DNA of 64,000 nucleotides from NCBI GenBank assembly GCA_035063885.1, contig JAPSFM010000017.1, positions 1 through 64,000 on the forward strand, written 5' to 3'. The translations under genes were made by a program, and so were the position numbers. This document shows positions 7,214 to 16,046 of the stretch, one piece after another. Under the pieces are notes generated by a model that was not told the DNA's origin, searched no databases, and saw only the letters and a program-made list of their open reading frames with translations. Positions within the stretch are counted from its first letter, which is position 1. Every line of letters starts with the position of its first letter. The DNA is from CAADGY01 sp900696665. Lineage in GTDB: Bacteria > Acidobacteriota > Terriglobia > Bryobacterales > Bryobacteraceae.

Positions 7214-8452
7214 ATGTTTACTTCATTCTCAACAGCGTTATCCGCCCTTGGCGCACATTCAACCGCCGTGGATGTTGTCGGCAACAATCTTGCGAACCTG
7301 AACACCCCCGGGTTCAAAGCCAGTTCAGTGGCATTCTATGATCTGGTTACGCAATCGCTCGGCGCTGGTTTGGGCGAGACGCAGGTCGGCTTTGGCGTGG
7401 CCAGGCCCATTACCCTGCGGCAATTCTCTCAAGGTGGAATTCAAGCCAGCTCTGGTCCTCTGGACGCCGCAATCCAGGGGGACGGATTTCTGGTGGTCCG
7501 TAATCAAGCCAACCAGATCGTTTACACGAGGGGCGGCAGTCTGCAAGTGGACAAGGCCGGAAATCTGCTGACCGCGACGGGCGAAAAGATCCAGGGTTGG
7601 ACGGAAGTGAACGGCGTCCTGGACACCAACAGCGCCGTCGGAGACATCGTTGTGCCGGTGGGAAGCCTGAAAGCACCGCAACCGAGCACCGAGTTCTCCT
7701 TCGATATGAACCTGAACGCGGCAGCGCCGGCCGGCACTAAGTTCTCTACCTCTATCGAGGTTTACGATTCCCTCGGCAGTTCACACATCGTTTCGGTCAA
7801 CTTTACGAAATCCGCAGCCAATACATGGGACTATACCGTTTCCATCCCTGATTCCGACGTCGTTACTCCGCCCGCGCCCAATGTGAGCGGCCAACTGATT
7901 TTTGACGATGGCGGCCGTCTCGATCTGACCGCCACCACGCCTCCGGATCCGCTCACCATTCCAGCCGGCGAATTAACGACCGGAGCTGCCGCACTGGAAT
8001 TGAACTGGCTTCTGGCGAATGGAACTGTACCGCGTCTGACTCAGTTTGCCGAACCGTCGGCGGTCTCTGCCAACGCTCAGGATGGGTCGCCGGCCGCCCA
8101 GTTGATTCGCGTCGGCCTGGCAAACGGAGGCCAGGTTCTCGCACAGTACTCGAATGGCCAGCAAATCGTCGTGGGCCAGCTTGCCATGGCCTCGGTCCGC
8201 AATCCCGAGTCCCTCGTTTCTATTGGCAACAACAACTACCAGCTAAGCGCACGATCGGCCTTGCCGGCGGTAGGACTTCCCGGTACCGGTGGCCGCGGAA
8301 CCATCATCGGAGGAGCCATAGAAAACTCCACAGTGGACATCGCCCGGGAGTTTACGAATTTGATCGTGCTCCAACGCGGCTACCAGGCGAACTCGCGTGT
8401 CGTTACCACAGTTGACGAGTTGAGCCAGGAAACAATCAATCTTAAGCGCTGA
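7214..8452 (+). CDS. flgE: Flagellar hook protein FlgE
   Basis: This 412-residue protein is the hook subunit. The N-terminus 'SFSTALSALGAHSTAVDVVGNNLANLNTPGFKASSVAFYDL' and the C-terminus 'GGAIENSTVDIAREFTNLIVLQRGYQANSRVVTTVDELSQETINL' form the coiled hook core shared with FlgG. The middle (about residues 90-350) is the variable hook surface with 'DGFLVVRN...VYTRGGSLQVDKAGNLLTATGEKIQGW'. The ATG at 7214 follows a strong GGAGGAG. The length suits a simple hook protein. Confidence 0.95.
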   Translation: MFTSFSTALSALGAHSTAVDVVGNNLANLNTPGFKASSVAFYDLVTQSLGAGLGETQVGFGVARPITLRQFSQGGIQASSGPLDAAIQGDGFLVVRNQANQIVYTRGGSLQVDKAGNLLTATGEKIQGWTEVNGVLDTNSAVGDIVVPVGSLKAPQPSTEFSFDMNLNAAAPAGTKFSTSIEVYDSLGSSHIVSVNFTKSAANTWDYTVSIPDSDVVTPPAPNVSGQLIFDDGGRLDLTATTPPDPLTIPAGELTTGAAALELNWLLANGTVPRLTQFAEPSAVSANAQDGSPAAQLIRVGLANGGQVLAQYSNGQQIVVGQLAMASVRNPESLVSIGNNNYQLSARSALPAVGLPGTGGRGTIIGGAIENSTVDIAREFTNLIVLQRGYQANSRVVTTVDELSQETINLKR

Positions 8453-8466
8453 CGCTGGATTAGGCC

Positions 8467-8718
8467 ATGCCCGCACCCCTCGAAGAAATTTCAGCCATGG
8501 TTGACGTTCCGATGGAAGTTTCCGTCGAACTGGATCGGAAGATCATGACTATCTTCGACATTCTCTCCCTGGAAACCGGCAGTGTGATCAGACTGAACCG
8601 GTCGGCGGGCGAGAATCTCGACCTGCTCATTGGCGGAGCTGTGACAGCTTACGGGGAAATCGTCATTATCGAAGACACGATGGGTGTCAGGATCACCGAT
8701 TTCGCCGGAGAAGAGTGA
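8467..8718 (+). CDS. fliN: Flagellar motor switch protein FliN (small, single SpoA domain)
   Basis: This 83-residue protein is essentially one SpoA/FliN domain: 'MVDVPMEVSVELDRKIMTIFDILSLETGSVIRLNRSAGENLDLLIGGAVTAYGEIVIIEDTMGVRITDF'. FliN forms the bottom of the C ring and docks the export ATPase complex. It sits 14 bases after flgE and before the fliOPQR export-gate genes, a common order. A second SpoA protein is encoded at about 16 kb. Only one of the two may be the main C-ring subunit. Confidence 0.92.
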   Translation: MPAPLEEISAMVDVPMEVSVELDRKIMTIFDILSLETGSVIRLNRSAGENLDLLIGGAVTAYGEIVIIEDTMGVRITDFAGEE

Positions 8719-8725
8719 AACCTGA

Positions 8726-9034
8726 ATGGAATTGCTACCGAGATTTGTTTCGATTCTGTTGGTTCTGGGCTTGCTGCTTGCACTTCTATGGTGGCTGCAA
8801 AGAAAGAATCTTGCCAGCTTCGCCGCCGCCGTCCGTCCGAAAAAAGCAGGCCAGTCTCTGCGTGTTATAGGACGAGTTGCACTCACGGCACAGCACTCTA
8901 TTCAGATTGTGCGCGTTGCGGATACCGCTCTGGTAGTGGCGGTCCATCCGGCAGGATGCTCGTTGCTGCATACGATACCGGCAGAGCAGGCCGAACGCGA
9001 CTCGAGGCATCCGGCCGCAAGAGCGGAAATATGA
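8726..9034 (+). CDS. fliO: Flagellar biosynthetic protein FliO-like
   Basis: This 102-residue protein has one N-terminal membrane helix (about residues 5-24, 'FVSILLVLGLLLALLWWLQR') and a short cytoplasmic domain with 'LRVIGRVALTAQHSIQIVRVADTALVVAVHPAGCSLLHTI', which matches the FliO pattern 'l.v..rl.L.....l.lV.v.dr.lLlGv....v.ll'. FliO helps FliP assemble into the export gate. Assignment depends partly on its place between fliN and fliP. It overlaps fliP by 4 bases (ATGA). Confidence 0.8.
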   Translation: MELLPRFVSILLVLGLLLALLWWLQRKNLASFAAAVRPKKAGQSLRVIGRVALTAQHSIQIVRVADTALVVAVHPAGCSLLHTIPAEQAERDSRHPAARAEI

Positions 9035-9759
9035 GCCGGACTTTTGCATTGCTGGTGGGCATTGCGGGGGTGGCGAACGCAGCCGCTACTCCCTCCTCCC
9101 TGTTCGGGATTTCATTTGGTACGGAGAAGACGGGAGCCGGCGTCCCGCTTCAGATTGTCATTCTTCTGACGGCGCTGACTCTCCTGCCTGCTGTCGTCGT
9201 GTCCGTCACTCCTTTTCTGCGCATCACCGTGGTGCTCCATTTTCTCAGGCAGGCACTGGGGACACAGACTACGCCATCGAACCAGATCCTTATTGGACTG
9301 GCCCTGTTCCTCACCTTTCTCATCATGCAACCGGTGGTAGGGGACATATATACAAAGGCCTGGCAGCCGCTCGAAAAGGGCCATCTTACCCCCCAACAGG
9401 CATTCGAGGAAGGCGCCAAACCGGTGCGCACCTTTCTTCTGCGCTTCGCGCGGGAGAAAGACATCAAGCTCATGCTGGACATCTCCAAGTCGCCACCGCC
9501 GCAGACTCGCGACGACCTGGAGTTGCGGGTGCTCGTACCCGCCTACATTCTGTCGGAGCTCAAGACCGGCTTTCAGATTGGAGCAGTACTGTTTTTGCCT
9601 TTCCTTATCATCGACCTGATAGTGGCGTCCGTGACGCTCTCGATCGGCATGATACAACTTCCGCCGGTGATGCTTTCCGCACCCTTCAAGATCCTGCTAT
9701 TTGTGCTCGTGGACGGCTGGAATCTGGTGGTCGGATCCCTGGTCAAGAGTTTCTACTGA
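9031..9759 (+). CDS. fliP: Flagellar export gate protein FliP
   Basis: This 242-residue inner-membrane export gate subunit has a cleavable-looking N-terminus (MSRTFALLVGIAGVANAA), as FliP often does. It carries the family signature 'LTLLPAVVVSVTPFLRITVVLHFLRQALGTQTTPSNQILIGLALFLTFLIMQPV' and the C-terminal 'AYILSELKTGFQIGAVLFLPFLIIDLIVASVTLSIGMIQLPPVMLSAPFKILLFVLVDGWNLVVGSL'. The ATG at 9031 overlaps the fliO stop. A longer frame back to 8788 lies inside fliO and is rejected. It forms the FliP-Q-R pore with the next two genes. Confidence 0.96.
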   Translation: MSRTFALLVGIAGVANAAATPSSLFGISFGTEKTGAGVPLQIVILLTALTLLPAVVVSVTPFLRITVVLHFLRQALGTQTTPSNQILIGLALFLTFLIMQPVVGDIYTKAWQPLEKGHLTPQQAFEEGAKPVRTFLLRFAREKDIKLMLDISKSPPPQTRDDLELRVLVPAYILSELKTGFQIGAVLFLPFLIIDLIVASVTLSIGMIQLPPVMLSAPFKILLFVLVDGWNLVVGSLVKSFY

Positions 9760-9767
9760 GATAACCG

Positions 9768-10037
9768 ATGAGTTCACAGATGGTGGTAGACATTCTCCGG
9801 CAGGCGCTTATGATGACCTTTTGGGCCAGCCTGCCGATTTTGGCGATCGGGTTCATAGCCGGCGTTCTGCTCAGCCTGGTGCAGATCGTCACGTCGATGC
9901 AGGATTCGGCGTTCTCCGCCGTTCCGCGGTTGGCGGTTTTCCTGTTCGGCCTGGTATTGTTGCTCCCCTGGATGTTGAACAAGCTCGTTTTCTATACCAT
10001 CAGCCTTTTTGGAGACCTCGGCAGATATGCCAGGTGA
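9768..10037 (+). CDS. fliQ: Flagellar export gate protein FliQ
   Basis: This 89-residue protein has two membrane helices (about 15-40 and 52-75) and the FliQ pattern 'vdilRQALMMTFWASLPILAIGFIAGVLLSLVQIVTSMQDSAFSAVPRLAVFLFGLVLLLPWMLNKL'. It is the small subunit of the FliPQR pore. It begins 8 bases after fliP and its end overlaps the fliR start by 11 bases. Confidence 0.95.
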   Translation: MSSQMVVDILRQALMMTFWASLPILAIGFIAGVLLSLVQIVTSMQDSAFSAVPRLAVFLFGLVLLLPWMLNKLVFYTISLFGDLGRYAR

Positions 10038-10800
10038 GTTCCACATTAATCCCTCCCATGCACTCGCTTTCGCATTTGTGCTGACGAGAATTGCCGGTGC
10101 GCTTGTTTTCGTGCCGCTCCCCGGTATCCGAAACAGCCTGGAGTTAGGCCGGCTGGTGCTGGCTGTTGCGCTCACGCTGGCGGTTTATCCCGCATGGCCG
10201 GCGAACATTCCAGGGGAGATGTCCCCGGGTCTGATCGCGTTGACCATGCTGGGAGAGGCAGGTTTTGGAGTCGCCATTGGTCTCTCGATCGGCTTTCTTC
10301 TGGAGACGTTCGTTATAGCCGCCCAGGTATTCGGTTTGCAAGCTGGATATTCATATGCATCTACGCTCGATCCCAACAGCCAGGCGGACACTACGGTTCT
10401 GCAGGTCTTTGCGCAACTTTCGGCGTCGCTTCTATTCATTTCCCTCGGCCTGGACCGGGAGGTAATCAGAATATTCGCTTCGAGCTTACAGTCCTTCCCT
10501 CCGGGAGGCTACCAGGTGACGGAGCGGGCGGCGCGTATGATCATCGAACTCGGCTCGAATATGTTCACTACGGGTTTGCGGCTGGCTCTGCCGATTGTTG
10601 CGTTGTTGGCTCTCGTCGATATCTCGCTCGCTCTCATGGGCCGCATTCATGCGCAATTGCAATTGCTCACAATCGCTTTTCCCGCAAAGATGCTCCTATC
10701 GCTGGTTTTGCTGGCACTCCTGCTGAGCACATTTCCCGCGGTGTTTGAAGGAACTTCCAGGCGCACGATTTCGGCGCTTACCGCGCTAGTTCACCCCTGA
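10027..10800 (+). CDS. fliR: Flagellar export gate protein FliR
   Basis: This 257-residue protein completes the FliPQR pore. Several membrane helices are visible, with the FliR motif 'AFAFVLTRIAGALVFVPLPG', 'GEAGFGVAIGLSIGFLLETFVIAAQVFGLQAGYSYASTLDP' and a long hydrophobic C-terminal half. The ATG at 10027 is chosen because GGAG lies 12 bases upstream; an in-frame TTG at 10009 would put that RBS inside the gene. The stop shares a base with the flhB start (TGATG). Confidence 0.94.
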   Translation: MPGEFHINPSHALAFAFVLTRIAGALVFVPLPGIRNSLELGRLVLAVALTLAVYPAWPANIPGEMSPGLIALTMLGEAGFGVAIGLSIGFLLETFVIAAQVFGLQAGYSYASTLDPNSQADTTVLQVFAQLSASLLFISLGLDREVIRIFASSLQSFPPGGYQVTERAARMIIELGSNMFTTGLRLALPIVALLALVDISLALMGRIHAQLQLLTIAFPAKMLLSLVLLALLLSTFPAVFEGTSRRTISALTALVHP

Positions 10801-11864
10801 TGGCTGACTCCGGACAAAAGACGGAAAAACCGACACAGCGGCAACTGGAAAAGGCACGCCGCGATGGAAGGTTTCCAGCCTCCCGCGATTTTGTTGGAGC
10901 GATCCAGTTTCTGGTCGTAATCGGGCTTCTGGTCGCATACACAGGGTCTTTCATGGAGCGGGCAAGAGTGCTCTTGCGGCGCCTCCTTTCCTTTTCGTTC
11001 GAGACGAACGCTACGCCTTCAGAGCTGACCGGATTATTCAAGAACACGCTGCTGCCGGCTTCCATGCCGTTGCTGATAGCGGGCTTCGCGATTGTGGGTG
11101 TAACGATCATGACTCAGTTGCTGACCACAAACATCGGCTTTGCTCCGAAACGGCTCGCCCCGGACTTGAAGCGGCTGAACCCGTTACAAAAGATCAGAGA
11201 CCTGCCGCGGCAGAATCTCCCTCTTCTCATGCAAGCAGTGATTCTGCTCCCCGTGTTCTCGTTGGCAATCTACGGGATTGTACGAGACAACATCCACGTC
11301 TATCTGAGGCTCCCTCTGCTGAGTGTAGAGGCCGGTGTCCGCCAGGTCGGCTTGTCGATGGAGTCGGTTCTTTGGAAGGGTGCCGGCGTGTTTCTGCTGT
11401 TCGGTTTCATCGATATCGTCCGGCAGCGCCGTAGATACCAGAAGGATCTCCGGATGTCCAAACAGGATATCCGGGACGAAATGAAAGAGGTTGAAGGAAA
11501 TCCGCAGATCAAGGCGCGTGTGCGCCGGCTTCAACGCGACCTGGTGCGCAGGCAAATGATGAAGGAAGTTCCAACGGCGACGGCGGTCGTTGTGAATCCC
11601 ACGCACTATGCGGTCGCGATTCGATACCGGATGGACAGTATGACCGCGCCTGTGGTCGTTGCAAAGGGCAAGAACTACCTCGCGTTGCGGATCCGGCAAC
11701 TGGCGACGGATCATGAGGTCCCAATCGTGGAAAACCCGCCTTTGGCGCAGGCGCTTTACAAGACAGCCGAAGTCGGGCAGGAGATACCGGCTCATCTCTA
11801 CCGCGCAGTGGCGGAGATCCTCGCATACATTTACAAGCTAATGAACGGCAAATTGCCGGGGTGA
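10800..11864 (+). CDS. flhB: Flagellar export specificity-switch protein FlhB
   Basis: This 354-residue inner-membrane protein has four membrane helices and a cytoplasmic C-domain that self-cleaves at N-P-T-H. The site is present as 'VVVNPTHYAVAIRY' at about residues 263-276. The N-terminal 'SGQKTEKPTQRQLEKARRDGRFPASRD' and 'KQDIRDEMKEVEGNPQIKARVRRLQRDL' linker are typical. FlhB cooperates with FliK to switch export from hook to filament. It directly follows fliR. Confidence 0.97.
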   Translation: MADSGQKTEKPTQRQLEKARRDGRFPASRDFVGAIQFLVVIGLLVAYTGSFMERARVLLRRLLSFSFETNATPSELTGLFKNTLLPASMPLLIAGFAIVGVTIMTQLLTTNIGFAPKRLAPDLKRLNPLQKIRDLPRQNLPLLMQAVILLPVFSLAIYGIVRDNIHVYLRLPLLSVEAGVRQVGLSMESVLWKGAGVFLLFGFIDIVRQRRRYQKDLRMSKQDIRDEMKEVEGNPQIKARVRRLQRDLVRRQMMKEVPTATAVVVNPTHYAVAIRYRMDSMTAPVVVAKGKNYLALRIRQLATDHEVPIVENPPLAQALYKTAEVGQEIPAHLYRAVAEILAYIYKLMNGKLPG

Positions 11865-11871
11865 AGGACAG

Positions 11872-14022
11872 ATGGCTACCAGTACGGCGCAAATCAGCGC
11901 AGTCACGAATAGGGGGCTGGAGATGCAGAGCCAGCCCAAAAACCTGCTACGTCCCAAGGCGCGCTCCAAACCGGCGCGGGGATTTGGCGATCAACTGAGA
12001 GCGCTGCCTTGGAGCGACCTCGCCATACCTCTGGCGGTGCTTGGCATCGTGGTGGCGATGATCACGCCGCTGCCGCCATTTCTCGTTGACGTGCTGCTCA
12101 GCGCGAACATTACGCTTTCGGTGGTAGTTCTGTTGGTGTCGATGTACATCACCCGCCCTGTGCAGTTCAACATCTTCCCAACCATGCTGTTGCTGACGAC
12201 GATGTTCCGGCTGGCGCTGAACATTTCGTCCTCCCGCCTGATCCTGCTGAACGGGAACACCGGTACCTCGGCGGCCGGCGAGGTGATCGAAGCATTCGGC
12301 AACTTCGTGGTGGGTGGGAACTATGTCATTGGAACGGTGATCTTTCTCGTGCTCATCGCCATCCAATACGTCGTCATCAACCACGGCGCGGTCCGCATTT
12401 CGGAGGTGACAGCCCGGTTTACACTCGACGCGATGCCTGGAAAACAGATGTCCATCGACTCCGACCTGAATGCCGGCCTGATCGATGAAATGGAAGCGCG
12501 GGAAAGAAGAAAGCAGCTTTCGGGAGAAGCGGAGTTCTACGGCGCAATGGACGGAGCGTCGCGCTTCACACAGCGCGATGCGGTGGCGAGCATCATCATT
12601 ACCGCCATCAACATCCTGGCGGGATTTCTCATCGGCGTATTGCAGCACGGCATGGATTTGCGGCACGCTCTCGAAACCTACACCGTGCTGACGATTGGCG
12701 ACGGATTGGTCACGGTGATTCCCGCACTGATGATCTCGATTTCGGGTGGGTTGATCGTTACCAGAGCCAGCTCCGAATCACGGATGGGCACCGAATTTCG
12801 CCGCCAGGTAATGAGTGAGCCACAACCGTTGATGCTTGCCGGGTGCGTGCTGCTCGCGATGGCTATGTTTCCCGGCCTGCCGAAAATTCCATTTCTGCTA
12901 TTGGGAGCGAGTGTTGGAGCAGCGGGCTGGCGCCTGCGGCAAAAATCCGTCGCCGCCAAGAACACGGCTACTCTTTCAACGCCCACGGCTCCCAAGGAGA
13001 ACCTGGAGGCGCTCCTGAAAGTGGAGCCGCTGTCGGTGGAAGTGGGGCTGGGTCTGGTGAAGTTGGTAGAGGGGGCACAGCAGTCGCCATTACTTCGGAG
13101 AATTGCCAGTATCCGGCGCCAGCTCGCAACGGACCTTGGCTATCTGCTGCCTCCTGTCAGGGTTACGGACAATCTCGCCCTTCGCGCCCGGGAGTACCTC
13201 ATCTCGCTCAAAGGAGCGGAAATCGCGCGTTTTGAGTTGCCGCAGGGCTGCGATCTTGCTATTCCGCCGGCACGGCCCTCGCCGGAGATTCAGGGGACGC
13301 CAACTCGCGATCCGGCATTTGGGATCGAGGCGCTATGGATCTCTTCCGAGCAGAGTGAAAAGGCCCGGAGTGCCGGCTATACGGTCGTCGACGGCGTAAG
13401 CGTTTTGGGTACTCATCTGTCTGAGTTGGTACGCAGACACGCTCACGAGTTGTTTTCGAGGCAGGACGCCAAGAAGTGCGTTGACAGGGTGGCGGAAGAG
13501 AATCCGAAAGTGGTGGAGGATCTGGTTCCCAAGTTGCTCTCACTAGCGCTGGTGCAGAAGGTATTGCAGAATCTGCTGCGTGAACGCGTTTCAATCCGGG
13601 ACGTGGTTTCCATTCTGGAATCGCTCGGGGAAGCCGCGCAGATCACACGCAACCCCGTACTACTAACCGAGTACGTCCGCCAGGCTCTTCGCCGGATCGT
13701 GGTGAAGCCGTATCTGAACAAAGCGGGAGATCTTCCGGCCTATTTCCTGGACCCGGCCCTGGAACAGGCTATTGAGTCGTCTGTAGAACACACCGAGCAC
13801 TCGAGCCACCTGGGGCTCCCTCCGCAGAAAATCCGTGACATAGTCGAGCGTATTGCCCATACCGCCGGCAAATCAGAAGGTCAGATCGTCTTACTGGCCG
13901 GCTCGGGATCGCGTTATTTCCTGCGGCAGATCATCGAACCGGCCCTGGCGAAGGTGAATGTTCTGTCGCATAACGAAGTTCCGCCGGGGACGAAGGTGAT
14001 TTCTCTTGGAGTGGTGCAGTAG
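11872..14022 (+). CDS. flhA: Flagellar export gate protein FlhA
   Basis: This 716-residue FHIPEP-family protein has about eight membrane helices in the first half and a large cytoplasmic domain that forms the export nonamer and binds chaperone-substrate complexes. The family signature 'RPVQFNIFPTMLLLTTMFRLALNISSSRLIL' lies at about residues 97-127. The first 40 residues before the first helix form a basic extension ('NLLRPKARSKPARGFGDQLR'), slightly longer than in E. coli. The ATG at 11872 lies 7 bases after the flhB stop with AAGGACAG upstream. Confidence 0.97.
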   Translation: MATSTAQISAVTNRGLEMQSQPKNLLRPKARSKPARGFGDQLRALPWSDLAIPLAVLGIVVAMITPLPPFLVDVLLSANITLSVVVLLVSMYITRPVQFNIFPTMLLLTTMFRLALNISSSRLILLNGNTGTSAAGEVIEAFGNFVVGGNYVIGTVIFLVLIAIQYVVINHGAVRISEVTARFTLDAMPGKQMSIDSDLNAGLIDEMEARERRKQLSGEAEFYGAMDGASRFTQRDAVASIIITAINILAGFLIGVLQHGMDLRHALETYTVLTIGDGLVTVIPALMISISGGLIVTRASSESRMGTEFRRQVMSEPQPLMLAGCVLLAMAMFPGLPKIPFLLLGASVGAAGWRLRQKSVAAKNTATLSTPTAPKENLEALLKVEPLSVEVGLGLVKLVEGAQQSPLLRRIASIRRQLATDLGYLLPPVRVTDNLALRAREYLISLKGAEIARFELPQGCDLAIPPARPSPEIQGTPTRDPAFGIEALWISSEQSEKARSAGYTVVDGVSVLGTHLSELVRRHAHELFSRQDAKKCVDRVAEENPKVVEDLVPKLLSLALVQKVLQNLLRERVSIRDVVSILESLGEAAQITRNPVLLTEYVRQALRRIVVKPYLNKAGDLPAYFLDPALEQAIESSVEHTEHSSHLGLPPQKIRDIVERIAHTAGKSEGQIVLLAGSGSRYFLRQIIEPALAKVNVLSHNEVPPGTKVISLGVVQ

Positions 14023-14055
14023 CGAGTAGCGAAAACTGGATATTGGAGTAACGAC

Positions 14056-15249
14056 GTGAGACTGAAATCATATTTTGCTGCAACAGTAGAGGCCGCGATG
14101 GCTCTGGCTGCACAGGAATTAGGTCCTGACGCCATGCTGATGAATTCGCGGATGGCGCCTCCGGAAGCGCAACATCTGGGGCGCTATGAGGTGGTATTTG
14201 CTTCGGCTCCTCCACCGGCACCAACCGAACCGGCACTCACTCAAAAAGCGGATCCGGAACAAGTCACCGATTCGGAAGGCAAAGTTCCCTGGCAGCAACT
14301 CTCCGCCGAAATCACCAATCTGCGGCGTCAACTGGAGCGTACATCTTCCTTATTCCGAAGTTCACAGGCCGCTTTGCCCGGGGTCTCCCTCTCTCCCGAG
14401 CTTCAAGAGATCTACTCCGCCCTTCTCGATTCGGAGTTGGATCCCGAGATCGCACGTAACATCGTTAACCGGCTGAAGACGCGCTCTTCGAACGAAACCA
14501 GCGTTCTGCAACGCGACATCTTCTCACGGCGCGGTCCGGTGGAGGCTGGCGGGACGCGAAGAGGGCTGGTGGGAGAGATCTCCTCCTTGTTCGAGACCGA
14601 TCCGGCTCTCGGATTCACGGATAGCGAACGGAAGATCGCGGCGGTTCTGGGGCCGCCCGGATGCGGCAAAACGACAACTCTGGTGAAGTTGGCAGTCCGG
14701 TATGGCCTGACCTGCCGGAGACCGGTGCAATTGTTGTCCATGGATACGTATCGTGTTGCCGCGGCGGACCAGCTTCGCAGCTACGCCGCCATTCTGGGGG
14801 TAGGATTCCAGGTTGTCGAGACTCCGCGTGCGTTATCGCAGGCGCTCGAGGAGCATCGGAACAAAGGTCTTGTACTCATCGATACCCCGGGAATCGGTGC
14901 CGCCGAGCAGGATATCGCCACCGACCTGGCGGAGCTTTTCGCCATGGTGCCGGAAATAGACAAGCATCTGGTCCTAACGGCTTCGATGCGATCTGCCGAT
15001 CTATCTCGTGTTGCTGAGCGGTTTCGCGTCTTTCAGCCGGACAAGCTGATTTTCACACGGCTGGACGAAACGGAAGCGCTGGGTTGTGTTGTGAACCAGG
15101 CGGTTCAGCTTGGCAGGCCGATCTCGTTCCTGAGCTCGGGCCAGCAGATCCCCGAGGATATCGAGGAGTGCTCAAAAGAAAGAATTGTGAATGCCATCCT
15201 GGAACGGCTTCCTGCCATGGAGCAATCAGCGACGACCGCGGCTGCCTGA
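14056..15249 (+). CDS. flhF: Flagellar placement GTPase FlhF (SRP family)
   Basis: This 397-residue SRP-type GTPase sets number and pole of flagella in many bacteria. The FlhF N-domain 'MRLKSYFAATVEAAMALAAQELGPDAMLMNSR' is followed by a variable linker, then the NG domain with the P-loop 'GPPGCGKTTTLVKLA' (about residue 199), 'LSMDTYRVAAADQLRSYAAILGV', 'DTPGIG' and 'FTRLDETEALGCVVN'. The start is GTG at 14056 with TTGGAG upstream. The usual next gene, the ParA-like flhG/fleN, is missing: fliA follows instead. Confidence 0.93.
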   Translation: MRLKSYFAATVEAAMALAAQELGPDAMLMNSRMAPPEAQHLGRYEVVFASAPPPAPTEPALTQKADPEQVTDSEGKVPWQQLSAEITNLRRQLERTSSLFRSSQAALPGVSLSPELQEIYSALLDSELDPEIARNIVNRLKTRSSNETSVLQRDIFSRRGPVEAGGTRRGLVGEISSLFETDPALGFTDSERKIAAVLGPPGCGKTTTLVKLAVRYGLTCRRPVQLLSMDTYRVAAADQLRSYAAILGVGFQVVETPRALSQALEEHRNKGLVLIDTPGIGAAEQDIATDLAELFAMVPEIDKHLVLTASMRSADLSRVAERFRVFQPDKLIFTRLDETEALGCVVNQAVQLGRPISFLSSGQQIPEDIEECSKERIVNAILERLPAMEQSATTAAA

Positions 15250-15285
15250 TGGGAGCCAGCAAACAGAGGTATAGACGGGCGGCTC

Positions 15286-16035
15286 ATGTATAGCTATGAA
15301 CAGACTCAAGAATCCTGTGCCGATGAGCGGGAACGGCTCATCCTGGAAAATCTCCCGCAGGTGAGACTGATCGCCAGGAGGATTCACGAGCGGTTACCGG
15401 ACAGTGTTAGCCTTGACGACCTGATCTCGACCGGGGTGCTCGGATTGATCTCCGCGATCGATCACTTCGACCCCACTCACAATGTAAAGCTGAAGACCTA
15501 CGCCGAATACAAAATCCGGGGCGCCATACTCGACAGCTTGCGTGGACTCGATTGGGCTCCGCGGCAGCAGCGCAAGCGCGCAAAGCAGATCGAAGCGGCG
15601 ATTGCAGTGCTGGAGCAGAAGCTCCATCGCATGCCAAGCGAGGAAGAGATCGCCCAGCAACTGGGACTCCCGATGGAGGAGTATCACGAATGGCTGGTCG
15701 AAATCCGGGGGGTGAATCTCGGGAGCCTGGAAACAACTTCAACGGAAGATAGCGGGCGCGACCTGCTCAAATACATCTCTGACGATGAGGAGAACTGGCC
15801 TTCGCGGCTGCTGGAACGGTCCGAACTCGAGAGACTTCTTGCTGAAGCCATTGAGAAGATGCCTTATTTGGAACGGACCGTGCTAAGCCTTTATTACCAT
15901 GAGGAACTCACGTTGCGCGAGATCTCAAAAGTGGTCAAGCTGCATGAATCGAGAGTCTCTCAACTCAAATCGCAGGCTATTCTCCGGCTGCGTGCGTACA
16001 TGCAGAAGCGCTGGCCGACGCGCCGGGGAGTCTGA
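15286..16035 (+). CDS. fliA: Flagellar sigma factor FliA (sigma-28)
   Basis: This 249-residue sigma-70-family factor of the FliA/WhiG class directs transcription of late flagellar genes. Region 2 reads 'LILENLPQVRLIARRIHERLPDSVSLDDLISTGVLGLISAIDHFDPTHNVKLKTYAEYKIRGAILDSLRGLDWAPR', region 3 'AIAVLEQKLHRMPSEEEIAQQLGL', and region 4 'LLAEAIEKMPYLERTVLSLYYHEELTLREISKVVKLHESRVSQLKSQAILRLR'. Its partner anti-sigma, FlgM, is encoded at the end of the divergent operon. No strong RBS is seen before the ATG. Confidence 0.95.
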   Translation: MYSYEQTQESCADERERLILENLPQVRLIARRIHERLPDSVSLDDLISTGVLGLISAIDHFDPTHNVKLKTYAEYKIRGAILDSLRGLDWAPRQQRKRAKQIEAAIAVLEQKLHRMPSEEEIAQQLGLPMEEYHEWLVEIRGVNLGSLETTSTEDSGRDLLKYISDDEENWPSRLLERSELERLLAEAIEKMPYLERTVLSLYYHEELTLREISKVVKLHESRVSQLKSQAILRLRAYMQKRWPTRRGV

Positions 16036-16046
16036 GGTGAACCGCT

